Assembly (NCBI GenBank): GCA_038214535.1
Contig: JBBQRS010000055.1
Location: 1-30,302 of the forward strand
Length of the DNA stretch: 30,302 bases
Reading direction: 5' to 3'
Origin: JBBQRS01 sp038214535
GTDB taxonomy: Bacteria > Chloroflexota > Anaerolineae > CG2-30-64-16
A program made the translations under genes and the position numbers. Positions 15,595-24,206 of this stretch are shown here, one piece after another. Position 1 is the first letter of the stretch. Every line of letters begins with the position of its first letter. The notes under the pieces are model-generated. The model did not search any database. It saw nothing but the letters and a program-made list of their open reading frames with translations, and was not told where the DNA came from.

Positions 15595-16609
15595 CGGCCG
15601 CTGTTTGTAGTGCGCAGTTCTCTGCGCTCTGTCGCCAGGGGTCCGCATCCCGGAACGCGTCGAGCATGATATGCTTGGTTTCCGGCGGCACGCCGATTGC
15701 GCCGCCGTCGCCATAGTCCGACAGGACGAATCCCCCTTCAGGTGTGCCCCATTCGTGTAGTAATAAGACTGCTTCCTCACGGATTTCATCGGGCGATTTG
15801 AAGGGCAAGGTATGCTGGATATCGCACAGCGACTCGAAGCAGATGCGCCCGCGGAATTGCCGGCCGATCTCCTCGATGCCCAGCGCGCGCGGCTGTTGCA
15901 GGTTGATCGCGTCCAGCCCGATCTCGATCAGCCCTTCGATGTAGGCGTTCATCTTGCCGCACGAGTGCATCCAGATGTGCCAGCCGGCCGCGTGCATCGC
16001 GTCGAACAACACCTTGTAGCGCGGTTTGAAGAATTGATCCCACAACGCCGGCCTGACGAAGACGGCCTGCTGCGTCCCCCAATCATCGGTGCAGCATATC
16101 CCGTGGATGCGACCCGGGAAGCGGCGCGTGATGTTCTCGATGATGCCCAGGTCTACCGCGACGATCCGGTCGGCCAGCGCCTCGATCCGTTCGCGCTCCA
16201 GGTAGAGGTCGGTCAGGGTGGCCTCGAAACCGTGCAGCGCGTGCATCCGCTCGAACAGCAGCATGAAGATGCAGGTGCGGATGTACTTATCCTCGGAACC
16301 CGCGAAGCGCGCCTCCATTCCCTCATAGAACGCGGGGTCATTGGGGTCGGGCCACTGATACGTATCCCACGCGGCCCAATCGGCCAGCGGATGCCCCTTG
16401 ACCTGCCCCATGTTGTCCATCTCGGAGCGCGCCCAGGTGCAACCCCACTCGTCCACCGTCTCCCGCAGGCTCCGATCGCCCGTGCCAATCTGGTTCCAGT
16501 TGAGCGAATGCACGTCGCTCAGCCCCAGGCTCTCGAAGATCAGCGGCAGCCGGTCGGGGTGGTCGAATTCCACCGCGCGGCGCACAACTTCATAGGATGA
16601 CATGGACAT
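15587..16609 (-). CDS. URO-D superfamily protein (MtaA/uroporphyrinogen-decarboxylase-like)
   Basis: Protein of 340 residues. The ATG at 16609 is chosen over that at 16603 because GGGAG is 8 bases upstream. The TIM-barrel family is recognised from FDHPDRLPL (15-23), the C-terminal WMHSCGKM (213-220), DAINLQQP and FRGRICFESLCD. H215-S-C217 with a later Cys (C257 or C262) matches the His-X-Cys…Cys zinc site of MtaA/MtbA-type methyltransferases, better than haem-pathway UroD. Such enzymes move methyl groups between corrinoid proteins and thiols or folates; the substrate here is unknown. Its last residues (QTAAGS and stop) are read from the repeat at 15552-15594, so the original C-terminus may have been altered. 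It lies 21 bases after a second URO-D-like gene, in the same probable operon. Confidence 0.85.
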   Translation of the reverse strand: MSMSSYEVVRRAVEFDHPDRLPLIFESLGLSDVHSLNWNQIGTGDRSLRETVDEWGCTWARSEMDNMGQVKGHPLADWAAWDTYQWPDPNDPAFYEGMEARFAGSEDKYIRTCIFMLLFERMHALHGFEATLTDLYLERERIEALADRIVAVDLGIIENITRRFPGRIHGICCTDDWGTQQAVFVRPALWDQFFKPRYKVLFDAMHAAGWHIWMHSCGKMNAYIEGLIEIGLDAINLQQPRALGIEEIGRQFRGRICFESLCDIQHTLPFKSPDEIREEAVLLLHEWGTPEGGFVLSDYGDGGAIGVPPETKHIMLDAFRDADPWRQSAENCALQTAAGS

Positions 16610-16630
16610 GATGGGAACTCCCGATTGTGA

Positions 16631-17866
16631 TTACGCGTTCACCGCGTCCAGCATGGCGACGATGTTCTCCGGTGGCACGTCGGCCATGACGTTGTGGATC
16701 GCCTGGAAGACGAACCCGCCGCCGGGCGCGAAGATCGCCACGCGGCGCTTTACGTCCGCCGCGACCTCTTCCGGCGTGCCGTGCGGCAAAACCTGCTGCG
16801 TATCACAGCCGCCGCCCCAGAAGCAGAGGTCCTTGCCGAACTCCTGCTTGAGGCGCTCCGCCTCCATGTCGCGCGCCGAAGTCTGCACCGGCTGCACGAT
16901 GTCCAGACCGGCGTCAATCAACCCCGGCAGGAACGGATAGATGCCGCCGCACGAGTGCATCATCACCTTGACTGGCGCGAGCTTCTTGGCCGTCGTCCAC
17001 ATCAGTTTGTAACGCGGCTGGAGGTATTCGCGGAACATGCGCGGCGAAAGCTGCGGCCCGGTCTGCATCCCCAGGTCGTCGCCGAAGTTGATGATGTCAA
17101 TATACGGCCCGACCGCGGAGAGATACTTCTCAAGGTTCGCCAGATGGCGCGCCACCATCGCGTCGAGAAAGCGGTGGATCAGCGGAGGGTCTTCCGCCAG
17201 CAACCGCAGGAAGTTCGCCATCCCGAAGAGGGACTGCCCCAGCTCGACCTGGTTGCCGCCGAACAGCCCGATGATCGCGCGATCGGTGGACTCCCGTAGC
17301 GCCCTTGCGCCCGCCGCCAACTCCTCCAGCCCGCCGGGGTCAAAGCCGGCTTGCGTGGGCGGCGTGCGCAGCGTTGACCACTGCACCTTCTCCAGTGGCG
17401 TCTCCAGATCTTCGAAGGTCGCGTCGGTCGTCACATCTGACAGGGGCCAATACGTCTGTTCAAAGTAGAGTGACCCGGCTTTCTGGATCGCGATCAGCGT
17501 GCCGTCGTCGTGATAGACGCGCCAGTCACCGTTTTCCTTGATCGGATGAATGAACGCCGGGATTTTGCACGGCGTGCCGTCGGGCAGGGTCCAGGGCCGC
17601 CAGTCTTCCGGCTCCAGGCTGAACCCGCGCCCCAGCTCGACCGTATCCACGCCGAAACGATCCAGCACCTCCGGCTCGATGATGGCGAGTTGCTGGACGA
17701 AGTCATAGACGTAGATGTCACCTGACGTGATCCCCAGATACTCCTTGAGTTTCGCATAGGCAATCGCCATGATGCCCGACGAACGATGTCCGCCCAGGTC
17801 AATCGGAACCCGATCCGGCTCGCGGTGATTCACTGCCGTCAGCACGCGTTCGCGTGAAGTGACCAA
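16631..17866 (-). CDS. URO-D superfamily protein (MtaA/CmuA-like methyltransferase family)
   Basis: Protein of 411 residues if translation begins at TTG 17866. That codon has a strong AAGGAGG (17878-17872) 5 bases upstream and gives M-VTSRERVLTAVNHREPDRVP, the usual family N-terminus. An in-frame ATG at 17902 would place the ribosome site inside the gene. MMHSCGG at 302-308 (H304, C306) and GGGCDTQQVLPHGTPEEV (351-368, C354) fit a His-X-Cys…Cys zinc site, pointing to methyl transfer rather than porphyrin decarboxylation. No corrinoid-binding domain is fused to it, unlike CmuA. It is followed after 21 bases by the 340-residue relative, and the two may act as a pair. Substrate unknown. Confidence 0.87.
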   Translation of the reverse strand: MVTSRERVLTAVNHREPDRVPIDLGGHRSSGIMAIAYAKLKEYLGITSGDIYVYDFVQQLAIIEPEVLDRFGVDTVELGRGFSLEPEDWRPWTLPDGTPCKIPAFIHPIKENGDWRVYHDDGTLIAIQKAGSLYFEQTYWPLSDVTTDATFEDLETPLEKVQWSTLRTPPTQAGFDPGGLEELAAGARALRESTDRAIIGLFGGNQVELGQSLFGMANFLRLLAEDPPLIHRFLDAMVARHLANLEKYLSAVGPYIDIINFGDDLGMQTGPQLSPRMFREYLQPRYKLMWTTAKKLAPVKVMMHSCGGIYPFLPGLIDAGLDIVQPVQTSARDMEAERLKQEFGKDLCFWGGGCDTQQVLPHGTPEEVAADVKRRVAIFAPGGGFVFQAIHNVMADVPPENIVAMLDAVNA

Positions 17867-17871
17867 ATCAG

Positions 17872-17878
17872 CCTCCTT
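17872..17878 (-). promoter_or_regulatory. strong ribosome binding site selecting a TTG start
   Basis: AAGGAGG on the - strand, 5 bases before TTG 17866. It decides the start of the 411-residue URO-D-like gene against the upstream in-frame ATG at 17902. Confidence 0.7.
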
Positions 17879-17922
17879 GATTCGTCCTGCAATCCAATCC
17901 AAAACTCACGCGGGGCATGGCC

Positions 17923-17967
17923 CTTCGCGTTCTTCGTGCTTCGTGTTCTTCGCGTCCCTTCGTCGAA
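17923..17967. repeat. short imperfect CTTCG-rich repeat
   Basis: The gap between the URO-D-like and aldo/keto reductase genes contains five CTTCG units (CTTCGCGTTCTTCGTG, then CTTCGTGTTCTTCGCG, then CTTCG). Dispersed repeats of this kind are seen between genes in various environmental genomes. No promoter is evident. Confidence 0.4.
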
Positions 17968-18019
17968 GATCCCCGATCAGGGGGCGACTTCGTGTTCCAA
18001 ACCCCACCGCAGGGCGACC

Positions 18020-18994
18020 CTATGCCAGCCAGGGATACATCCAGCCGTGGACGAAGGCGTGCTTCTTGAGCGCTTCGACTGTCGCCTTGTCCAGCGGGAC
18101 GCCATCCGAGACGGCGACGTTCGCCCGCACGTGTTCCGGGCGGCGCATACCGGGGATCACCGTGCTGACCGCGGGATGCGCCAGCACGAATTTGAGCGCC
18201 AGCGCGGGCAGTGTGGGCCGGTCGGGCGCGAGGAACTGCCGCAGGGCGTCCACGCGCGGCGCGGCTTCGGCGCGTCGCTCCGGCGTCAGCCAGTCGGCCC
18301 GCCAGTCGCCTTCGGGGAAGACGTAGTCGGGCGTCAGCCGCCCCGTCAGTAGCCCTTCCTCGAAGGGCACGCGCACGATGATCCCCGTCTCGCCCTCGAT
18401 GGCCGCCGGGAAGAGCCGCTCGGCGGGGCGCTGCTCGAAGATGTTATAGATCACCTGCACGCTGTCCACCCGGCCCGAATGCGCCAGGTTGGTCGCGCCG
18501 TAGGGGTCCCAGTCGTTCGCCGAGACGCCGAAGGCGCGAATCTTGCCCTGCTTCTTCAGCCGCATGAACGCCTCGCGCCACTCGTCCAGATAAGTGTACG
18601 GATCAGTCCACGCGTGGAGTTGCTGCACGTCGAGGTAGTCCGTCCCCAGTTGGCGCAGCGATTTTTCCGTCTGTTCGATGATCCAACTTGCGGGGAAGGT
18701 GGTATAGAGCGGCTCGTCCGGCTTGACCGGCCAGCTATCGGTCTTCGGTGGCAGCTTGCTGGCGATGACCACCTTGTCGCGCCGGTTGCGGAACGCCTTG
18801 CCGATCAACTCTTCGCTGTGCCCGTCGCCGTAGCCCAGCGCCGTATCATAAAATGTGACGCCCAGGTCGTAGGCCAGGTTGAGCGAGTCGAGGGCAGCCT
18901 TGTCGTCCACCGGCCCCCAGCCGCCGATGCCCCAGCCGCCGTACCCGACCTCGCTGACCTTGATGCCGCTGTTGCCTAATTCACGGTATTGCAT
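18020..18994 (-). CDS. aldo/keto reductase
   Basis: Protein of 324 residues, the normal length for the family. ATG at 18994 with AGGAG 7 bases upstream. The catalytic tetrad is visible: D50 and Y55 in FYDTALGYGDGHSEELIG, K80 in VVIASKLPP and H127 in YLDVQQLHAW. The C-terminal STVIPGMRRPEHVRANV is the NADPH-binding part of the (beta/alpha)8 barrel. The family interconverts aldehydes or ketones and alcohols using NAD(P)H in the cytoplasm; some members oxidise fucose and related aldoses. With a fucosidase in the same run, a role in sugar oxidation is attractive but unproven. It starts 10 bases after the stop of the PNPOx-like gene, so the two are probably co-transcribed. Confidence 0.92.
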   Translation of the reverse strand: MQYRELGNSGIKVSEVGYGGWGIGGWGPVDDKAALDSLNLAYDLGVTFYDTALGYGDGHSEELIGKAFRNRRDKVVIASKLPPKTDSWPVKPDEPLYTTFPASWIIEQTEKSLRQLGTDYLDVQQLHAWTDPYTYLDEWREAFMRLKKQGKIRAFGVSANDWDPYGATNLAHSGRVDSVQVIYNIFEQRPAERLFPAAIEGETGIIVRVPFEEGLLTGRLTPDYVFPEGDWRADWLTPERRAEAAPRVDALRQFLAPDRPTLPALALKFVLAHPAVSTVIPGMRRPEHVRANVAVSDGVPLDKATVEALKKHAFVHGWMYPWLA

Positions 18995-19004
18995 CTATTT
19001 TCTC

Positions 19005-19571
19005 CTATGGGTTGACAGGTTGCGCCGTCCAGGCCCCGGCGGATTGCTGAAACATGATCCGCCGATGTGGGTCTGCTTTTACATCCAGATAATCCACGTG
19101 TTCCGGCGTGAGGACAAGCAACCCGAATGGTTCCGGGGGATCTAAGGGCGCGGGTTTTGTGAATTCGTTTTCGGCGGCTAACGGTGCGCCGGGCGGCGGC
19201 CATGAATAAACCTGACGCGCCTTTTCCGACAAACCACCCCAGACGCGTGTCCGGGCCTGCCCCAACTCGCCGCCGGTATTAGGTCGCACCAGTTCCAGCC
19301 GGCCTGCTAACCGGTATTGCTCGCGCGTGGTCGGGAAGTACCAGCACGCCTCGGCCAGCGGTTGCGCCGCGAGCTGTTCTACCTTGGCGCTGCGCAGATC
19401 GGTGCCGAAACACAACCGGCTGCCCGGCTCCAGGAACGCCCGGAAGACCACCGTGCGCACCGCGGGCGCGCCGTCTGGTCGGGCGGTGGCAAGTTGGACG
19501 AATTCCGTGGCCCGCGCCGATTTCGCCAGCGACGCATCGAGCATGTCACGCCAGCGGGAAATATCAGGCAT
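19005..19571 (-). CDS. PNPOx-like FMN-binding protein (Alr4036-type)
   Basis: Protein of 188 residues. ATG at 19571 with GGAG 5 bases upstream. It follows the split-barrel flavin fold: FVQLATARPDGAPAVRTVVFRAF (24-46), LCFGTDLRSAKVEQLAAQP, EACWYFPTTREQYRLAGRLEL, and a C-terminal FGLLVLTPEHVDYLDV … RRIMF. The segment matches the Alr4036 group, which resembles pyridoxamine 5'-phosphate oxidase but is mostly uncharacterised. It is expected to bind FMN in the cytoplasm; oxidation of pyridoxine phosphate is not assured because the classical PdxH C-terminal motif is not seen. It is followed by the aldo/keto reductase after 10 bases and preceded by a repeat-containing gap. Confidence 0.82.
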   Translation of the reverse strand: MPDISRWRDMLDASLAKSARATEFVQLATARPDGAPAVRTVVFRAFLEPGSRLCFGTDLRSAKVEQLAAQPLAEACWYFPTTREQYRLAGRLELVRPNTGGELGQARTRVWGGLSEKARQVYSWPPPGAPLAAENEFTKPAPLDPPEPFGLLVLTPEHVDYLDVKADPHRRIMFQQSAGAWTAQPVNP

Positions 19572-19665
19572 AGTCGCTCCTTCCGCTTGTTGTTACCGGT
19601 GAATTATCGCGCAGGGTTGGCGCTGCGGCAAGGGCGCAGCGCAGCGAGAGCACACTTGCACTCTT

Positions 19666-19711
19666 GTTCGTAGCGCGCTCTCCTGAGCGCCGGGGACGGC
19701 GCGCTACGAAC
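19666..19711. repeat. palindromic repeat, GTTCGTAGCGCGC family
   Basis: Perfect 13-base arms GTTCGTAGCGCGC (19666-19678) and GCGCGCTACGAAC (19699-19711) enclose a 20-base centre. It belongs to the same family as 15552-15594. It lies between the creatininase-family gene and the PNPOx-like gene, in the direction of transcription. Confidence 0.75.
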
Positions 19712-19729
19712 GGTTGCTGCTCCGGTGGA

Positions 19730-20536
19730 TTACACCGAGGGCGCGGCAGACGCCGCGTAAAACTCGTCCAATAACGTCCGCGTCACCGCGTCCGTCTTGA
19801 CCGCCCGCACCTGATGTGCCAATGCCCGTGCCATCGCGTCCAGTAGAAGCTCGCCCTTTTCTGCCGTACCCGGTCGCCCGTCGCCGCGATAGTGCGTGGG
19901 GTGATCGGCGTACCACCAGTTCGGAGCGCGCACGCCTGCCTCTTGCAGCGCATCGAGCCGGCCGCGCGGCTTTCCCTCGCCATCGTCCGGCAGCGCCTCG
20001 CGATGCACCAGGTCGGGCCGCAGCGCCAGCATGATGCTGGTCTCGACCTCGCCCGCGTGCCCGTCCACCGCCGATTCCCACAGCGCGCTGACTGTCGCTG
20101 TGTCTTCCGGCAACAGGTCTGATCCGGCCAGGTAGACGGTATAGTCATAAGGGCGCGCCAGCCGGGAATCGAGGAAGAAGCGCAACAGGTTGGTGTTGCC
20201 GCCGTGCCCGTTCACCAACACGATCTTGCGCAGCCCGTTGCGTGCGGCCTCGCTGCACACCTCGTCCAGCAGGCGCAGCATGAAATCGGGCGAGACGGCG
20301 ACCGTGCCCGGCACGTGGCGCGCCTCGAGGATCTGCGTGAAGTAGACATCGGGGAAGATCAGCGCGGGTTCCAGTTCGCTCGCGCGGCGACACACCTCGC
20401 GCGCGGTGATCATGTCGGTGAATAAGGGCAGGTGGTGCGCGTGGCGCTCCACGCAGCCCAGCGGAACCAGACACACCCCATCGGCCTCGCGGACGGCCCC
20501 CGGAAACGCATCGCTGGTCAACTCAACCCAGAACAT
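19730..20536 (-). CDS. creatininase family amidohydrolase
   Basis: Protein of 268 residues, typical for the family. ATG at 20536 with AAGGAG 6 bases upstream. Likely metal ligands are E30 and H32 in PLGCVERHAHHLPLFTD, D41, H111 in LVNGHGGNTN and E163 in DGHAGEVETS; these correspond to the two-metal site of creatininase. The family opens cyclic or linear amides: creatinine, formamidopyrimidines (ArfB) and the mycofactocin precursor (MftE). Which substrate is used here cannot be told from sequence. It belongs to the - strand catabolic run between the large glycosidase-like gene (226 bases upstream, repeat-filled) and the PNPOx-like gene. Confidence 0.9.
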   Translation of the reverse strand: MFWVELTSDAFPGAVREADGVCLVPLGCVERHAHHLPLFTDMITAREVCRRASELEPALIFPDVYFTQILEARHVPGTVAVSPDFMLRLLDEVCSEAARNGLRKIVLVNGHGGNTNLLRFFLDSRLARPYDYTVYLAGSDLLPEDTATVSALWESAVDGHAGEVETSIMLALRPDLVHREALPDDGEGKPRGRLDALQEAGVRAPNWWYADHPTHYRGDGRPGTAEKGELLLDAMARALAHQVRAVKTDAVTRTLLDEFYAASAAPSV

Positions 20537-20568
20537 GGTAAGCTCCTTTCAAGATGGAACGCGGACGA

Positions 20569-20622
20569 GCGCGGATGAACGCGGATAAGCATACCATCTT
20601 CTCACATCCGCGTCATCCGCGC
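20569..20622. repeat. CGCGGATGAACGCGGAT inverted repeat
   Basis: The arms 20569-20586 (GCGCGGATGAACGCGGAT) and 20606-20622 (ATCCGCGTCATCCGCGC) are reverse complements apart from one missing base. It lies 33 bases upstream of the creatininase-family start, directly beside the next repeat. Confidence 0.6.
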
Positions 20623-20623
20623 T

Positions 20624-20746
20624 CAGGAATTCTAAATGTCGGCGTTTCTCAGGTATTGGACTGGAGGCTTTAGCCGGTCGCGTACATGGCCCTTATAGCC
20701 AGAAAAACCGGCTAAAGCCTCGATTCCGGTACATTTGGGATTCCTG
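20624..20746. repeat. nested palindromic element, MITE-like
   Basis: Outer arms CAGGAATTCTAAATGT (20624-20639) and ACATTTGGGATTCCTG (20731-20746) match at 13 of 16 positions. Inside them GAGGCTTTAGCCGG (20664-20677) and CCGGCTAAAGCCTC (20708-20721) match perfectly. The inner GGCTTTAGCCG core recurs in the hairpins at 25784-25846 and 27781-27844. It contains no coding sequence, and it lies between the large glycosidase-like gene and the creatininase-family gene. Confidence 0.6.
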
Positions 20747-20762
20747 ATCCGCGTCCCATTTT

Positions 20763-23700
20763 TTACTTTATCTGCGCGACGACTTCCAACTCCCCGGCGG
20801 GCGCTGACAGCGTCACGGTTTCCGCGTCGGCGTCGAAGCCGGTATGCGGCGCGCCGTTCACCGTCACCGCTGTGATGCGCTTGCCCTCCGGCAGCCGCAG
20901 GTGCAGCACGATTTCCGCCGGTGTGCGCCGTTCGGGCGCGGTGAGCGTCGCCGTGACCTCGTCTGCCCCCGACACGATGTGATAGGTCAGCGGGCCGAAG
21001 TAGGTCGCCATGTCGCGCACGCCGAACGACTGCCCCGGCGCGAAGTATGCGCGCGGCGCGCCGGGCGCGAGGTGCAGGGCGTCGCCTTCCTCGCGAATTA
21101 GGAAGGCGCGCAGCCAGACCAGCGCCTTCGCCTCGTCGGAGCTCTTGTAGAACGGCCCCACGCCGTGCCCCAACTCCACCACCGGATGCTCGGTGAAGCA
21201 GCGCACGTCGGTGTAGGTGGAGGCCCCGAAGTTGTTGAAGAGCGAGCGCAGGCCGTGTTTCACCTGCCCGCGTCGCAGATAGTCAATCGCCAGGTCCATC
21301 AGGTTCGCCTGGATCGTCACGCCGCCGTGGCTGAACCAGTATTTCTCCATGTCCACCGGGCGGCCCCAGTCGCGCGAGACGAAGAGGTTATCCTCCAGGT
21401 CTTTCAGCACCCAGGTCATCTCCAGCTCGTTCGGGTCGAAGACGCTGCTCTCGCACAGGTGCAGCGCGCCGTAAGCCGCTTCGCGGAACCAGCCCCAGTC
21501 GCGCCCGCGTAACCCGGCGCGCGTGGGCATATGCGGGATGTAAGTCCCATCGAGCAGTTCCACCACCGGCGCCTCGGCCAGCGCGCGTTTTGCCGCGCGG
21601 CGGATGTCCTGCCGATAGGTTTCCGCTTCCTCGGCCAGTCGCGCCGCGTCCGGATGGTTAATCTCGGCCAGCGCGTCGGCAATGCCTTTCATGCCGCCAT
21701 ACGCGTGCGCGTTCACGGCGAACCAGTAGCGCCACTCCGGGTTGTCCTCCAGGTGGCCCGCGGGCATCAGCCCCCAGTGCGCGCTCGGTTGACCGTCCGA
21801 CCCCGTGTCTTTGGTCCGTTGTCGCTCGCGGATCACGAAATCACATGCGGCGATCAGTTTCGGCGCGACCCGCTCCAGCCAGGCGCGGTCGCCTGTCAGC
21901 CGGTAATGATCGGCCAGGCACTCCATCACGTAGCCGGGGTCGAGGTTATAGGCGAAGTGACTGCGCAGCGGGACGCCGTCATCCATGTCCAACCCCTGCA
22001 TCAGCCCCTCATTCGAGCCGAAATTGCCGTCGAGATCGCTCATGCCCTGGGTGGCAAGGAAGATTTCGAGATAGTCTTCGGCGCGCGCGTGGTGGCCGGC
22101 CTGGTCGAACATGGTGATCTGCCAGCACGCTTCGTTCGCGCAGACGCCATAGTCGTAGGTGGCCGCGGGTACGGCGATGAGGCCGCTCGCCGGGTCCTTG
22201 TCTGATGTGATCGCAACATGCGTGCGCACCGACTTGTGCAGTTCGCTCAGCAGCGCGTCGGGTAGCTCCATCTGGCCGTGCGGCTCGACGACGCCGCGCC
22301 AGTACGCGACCACATCCTCCAACGCATTGTCATAGTCCAGCCTGGCGACCCGCGCGTAGGTGTCCTGTTCGGCTTGCCCCGCGAAGGGCGCTTTCAACGT
22401 GATGCTGTGCGCCTCGCCGCCGTCCAGGTCCACGGTATAGAGCAGCGCCGTCGGGATCGCCACGGACGGGTTGAGGGCGTCCGTGAAGGGTACTTCGTTG
22501 AGGTCGCCGCGTTCGCCCGTGTGGATGATGCAGCGCAGGGCCGGTTCATCGTAGCGCTCGACGCGCCACTGGCGGCCTACCGGGTCGGCAGGCACGATGC
22601 GCCCCTCGCCGCCGACGGTATATTCCTCATCATCAACGACTCCCCACACGCGCAACTGCTCACCCGGCACGACGATCCACAGGCGGGCCTGCTTGCGGCC
22701 GTGGGTAGTGTTACGGATGGTGAAGCGCACCAGCGCCGCGATATCTTCGTCGCCGCGCGATGCTTCCGGCGGCTGCATCGGACCATCGAGCGGCGCGACG
22801 AACGTCGTCTCAGTGTACTCGATCTCGCGGTCCAGCCAGCGCGTCGTCACCACGGGCAGCCAGTCCTCCATCACAGACTGCGCGCTGCCGTCGCGGCGCT
22901 CGCGGAAGTCGGGCGGGTCGCCCCCGGCGAAACGGAAACGCAACTGTATCCCCGGCCAAACCAGGCGCGCAGTGTCGCGGCCCATCGGCTTGAGGCCGCC
23001 GCGGTCGGCGAACAGCTCGCCGTTATAACGCACGGCCCATTCCTGCCGTCCGCCGTCCAGCGCCAGAGGCAGATAGCGCCCCATCCGGCTTGGCTCCTGC
23101 TTGACGACATCCAGCGCGGGAATTTCCGCCAGCGCACGCGTCAGCGATTGCTCCGGCTCAGCTTCCACGCGGTCATAGATGGACGCGGACTTTGCTTCCG
23201 CCGCGGCTTCCACCGGCTGGCCGGCCTGCGCGATCACCACCCCCAGGTCGGGGACGCGGATCGGGCCGCGCGCCAGGTCTGCCGGGAGGAAGGAGAACCC
23301 CTCAACCGGCGCGTCCGGCCCGTCGGCGACGCGCAACGACACGATCGTGCGATCGACCGGGATCGGCGTCGGGCGCGCGCCGTGGCTCTGGTCACCCTCG
23401 GTGACCAGCAGGTGCAGACGTAGCCCGTCCGGGATCTCCGTCACATCCAGCACAACCCCGTTGACGGCCGTGACGTTGCTGTCCCAGCGCGCGGGGGCCG
23501 CATTGCCGACGCCGGAGTGCAGGTCAACCGTCAGCTCCTGCCATACATCCTGCCCGTAGACATGCAGCCCGGCGACGACCGGCGCGTCTTCCCCATCAGC
23601 AATCACGCGCACCTTGAGCGTGCGACGGAAACGCGGCAGGTAGTGTTCGGCCTCTGTAAGCTGCTCCGTCGCGCCGCGCCCGCCCATCTCCCACAGGTCG

Positions 23701-24122
23701 AGCGGGTCGAAGGTGAAGCTGCACTCGTGGTCTGCGCACTGTGTGTCGGCGCGCACCGTGGTCCATTCGCCATGCCACGGGTCGTCGCGCCCGATCCAGC
23801 CGCGGCGCGCGCCGGGCCGGCGTTGGGGAGCGGTCGTCGGCCAATTAGAGCGCCAGTATTGCACCTTTACGCCCGGCGGAACGGGTCCCGCGAACTGCAC
23901 GACGACGCGTCGCACGTCGCGCGGGTCGTCCCACTCGACGCCGAGCTGCCACGGGCCGTCGCCGTCGCGGGCCATCGTCCGCGCGCCGTCAGCCCCCGCC
24001 GGAACGTCTTCCCAGTGCAAATCCTGTTTCTGCGTCCCGCGCCAGGTGCGGAACTGCGCGAAACGCGCCATGTCAACCGGCGCGCCCGCGCGCAAATCGT
24101 CACTCAGTTGCGTCTGAGTCAT
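20763..24122 (-). CDS. large six-hairpin glycosidase-like protein, family unassigned
   Basis: Protein of 1119 residues. ATG at 24122 with GGAGG 9 bases upstream. There is no signal peptide or membrane segment, so it is cytoplasmic. The first ~200 residues look like a jelly-roll or discoidin-like beta module (WQLGVEWDDPRDVRRVVVQF). Residues ~340-620 form a beta-sandwich like that preceding (alpha/alpha)6 glycosidases. Residues ~640-1010 have the Trp/Tyr/Asp-rich helical pattern of six-hairpin enzymes (GH63/GH78-like): DYGVCANEACWQITMFDQAGHHARAEDY, GSNEGLMQGLDMDDG, WFAVNAHAYGGMKGIADAL, YWFSHGGVTIQANLMDLAIDYL. A C-terminal beta domain ends at VVAQIK. Catalytic acids could not be assigned. It follows the solute-binding protein gene, so it probably degrades what that transporter brings in. 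It may represent an unclassified family. Confidence 0.72.
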   Translation of the reverse strand: MTQTQLSDDLRAGAPVDMARFAQFRTWRGTQKQDLHWEDVPAGADGARTMARDGDGPWQLGVEWDDPRDVRRVVVQFAGPVPPGVKVQYWRSNWPTTAPQRRPGARRGWIGRDDPWHGEWTTVRADTQCADHECSFTFDPLDLWEMGGRGATEQLTEAEHYLPRFRRTLKVRVIADGEDAPVVAGLHVYGQDVWQELTVDLHSGVGNAAPARWDSNVTAVNGVVLDVTEIPDGLRLHLLVTEGDQSHGARPTPIPVDRTIVSLRVADGPDAPVEGFSFLPADLARGPIRVPDLGVVIAQAGQPVEAAAEAKSASIYDRVEAEPEQSLTRALAEIPALDVVKQEPSRMGRYLPLALDGGRQEWAVRYNGELFADRGGLKPMGRDTARLVWPGIQLRFRFAGGDPPDFRERRDGSAQSVMEDWLPVVTTRWLDREIEYTETTFVAPLDGPMQPPEASRGDEDIAALVRFTIRNTTHGRKQARLWIVVPGEQLRVWGVVDDEEYTVGGEGRIVPADPVGRQWRVERYDEPALRCIIHTGERGDLNEVPFTDALNPSVAIPTALLYTVDLDGGEAHSITLKAPFAGQAEQDTYARVARLDYDNALEDVVAYWRGVVEPHGQMELPDALLSELHKSVRTHVAITSDKDPASGLIAVPAATYDYGVCANEACWQITMFDQAGHHARAEDYLEIFLATQGMSDLDGNFGSNEGLMQGLDMDDGVPLRSHFAYNLDPGYVMECLADHYRLTGDRAWLERVAPKLIAACDFVIRERQRTKDTGSDGQPSAHWGLMPAGHLEDNPEWRYWFAVNAHAYGGMKGIADALAEINHPDAARLAEEAETYRQDIRRAAKRALAEAPVVELLDGTYIPHMPTRAGLRGRDWGWFREAAYGALHLCESSVFDPNELEMTWVLKDLEDNLFVSRDWGRPVDMEKYWFSHGGVTIQANLMDLAIDYLRRGQVKHGLRSLFNNFGASTYTDVRCFTEHPVVELGHGVGPFYKSSDEAKALVWLRAFLIREEGDALHLAPGAPRAYFAPGQSFGVRDMATYFGPLTYHIVSGADEVTATLTAPERRTPAEIVLHLRLPEGKRITAVTVNGAPHTGFDADAETVTLSAPAGELEVVAQIK

Positions 24123-24146
24123 GGTGTGGTTCCTCCATTCGGGCAG

Positions 24147-24190
24147 TCGAGACCCCGCCCGCCGGTCAACCCGAAAGGGCGGGGTCTCGA
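24147..24190 (-). terminator. strong hairpin between binding-protein and glycosidase genes
   Basis: Perfect 14-base arms TCGAGACCCCGCCC (24147-24160) and GGGCGGGGTCTCGA (24177-24190) enclose a 16-base loop. The hairpin begins 17 bases after the binding-protein stop in the transcript. No U-tract follows, so partial termination or protection of the upstream mRNA 3' end is likelier than complete termination. This would raise binding-protein levels over the downstream enzyme. Confidence 0.6.
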
Positions 24191-24206
24191 GGGTTTCGAT
24201 GATCTA

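Noticed and set aside
15587..17866. Haem-pathway uroporphyrinogen decarboxylase (hemE)
   Set aside because: The HSC motifs and multiple paralogues in a catabolic setting fit the MtaA/CmuA-like branches, and no other haem genes are nearby.
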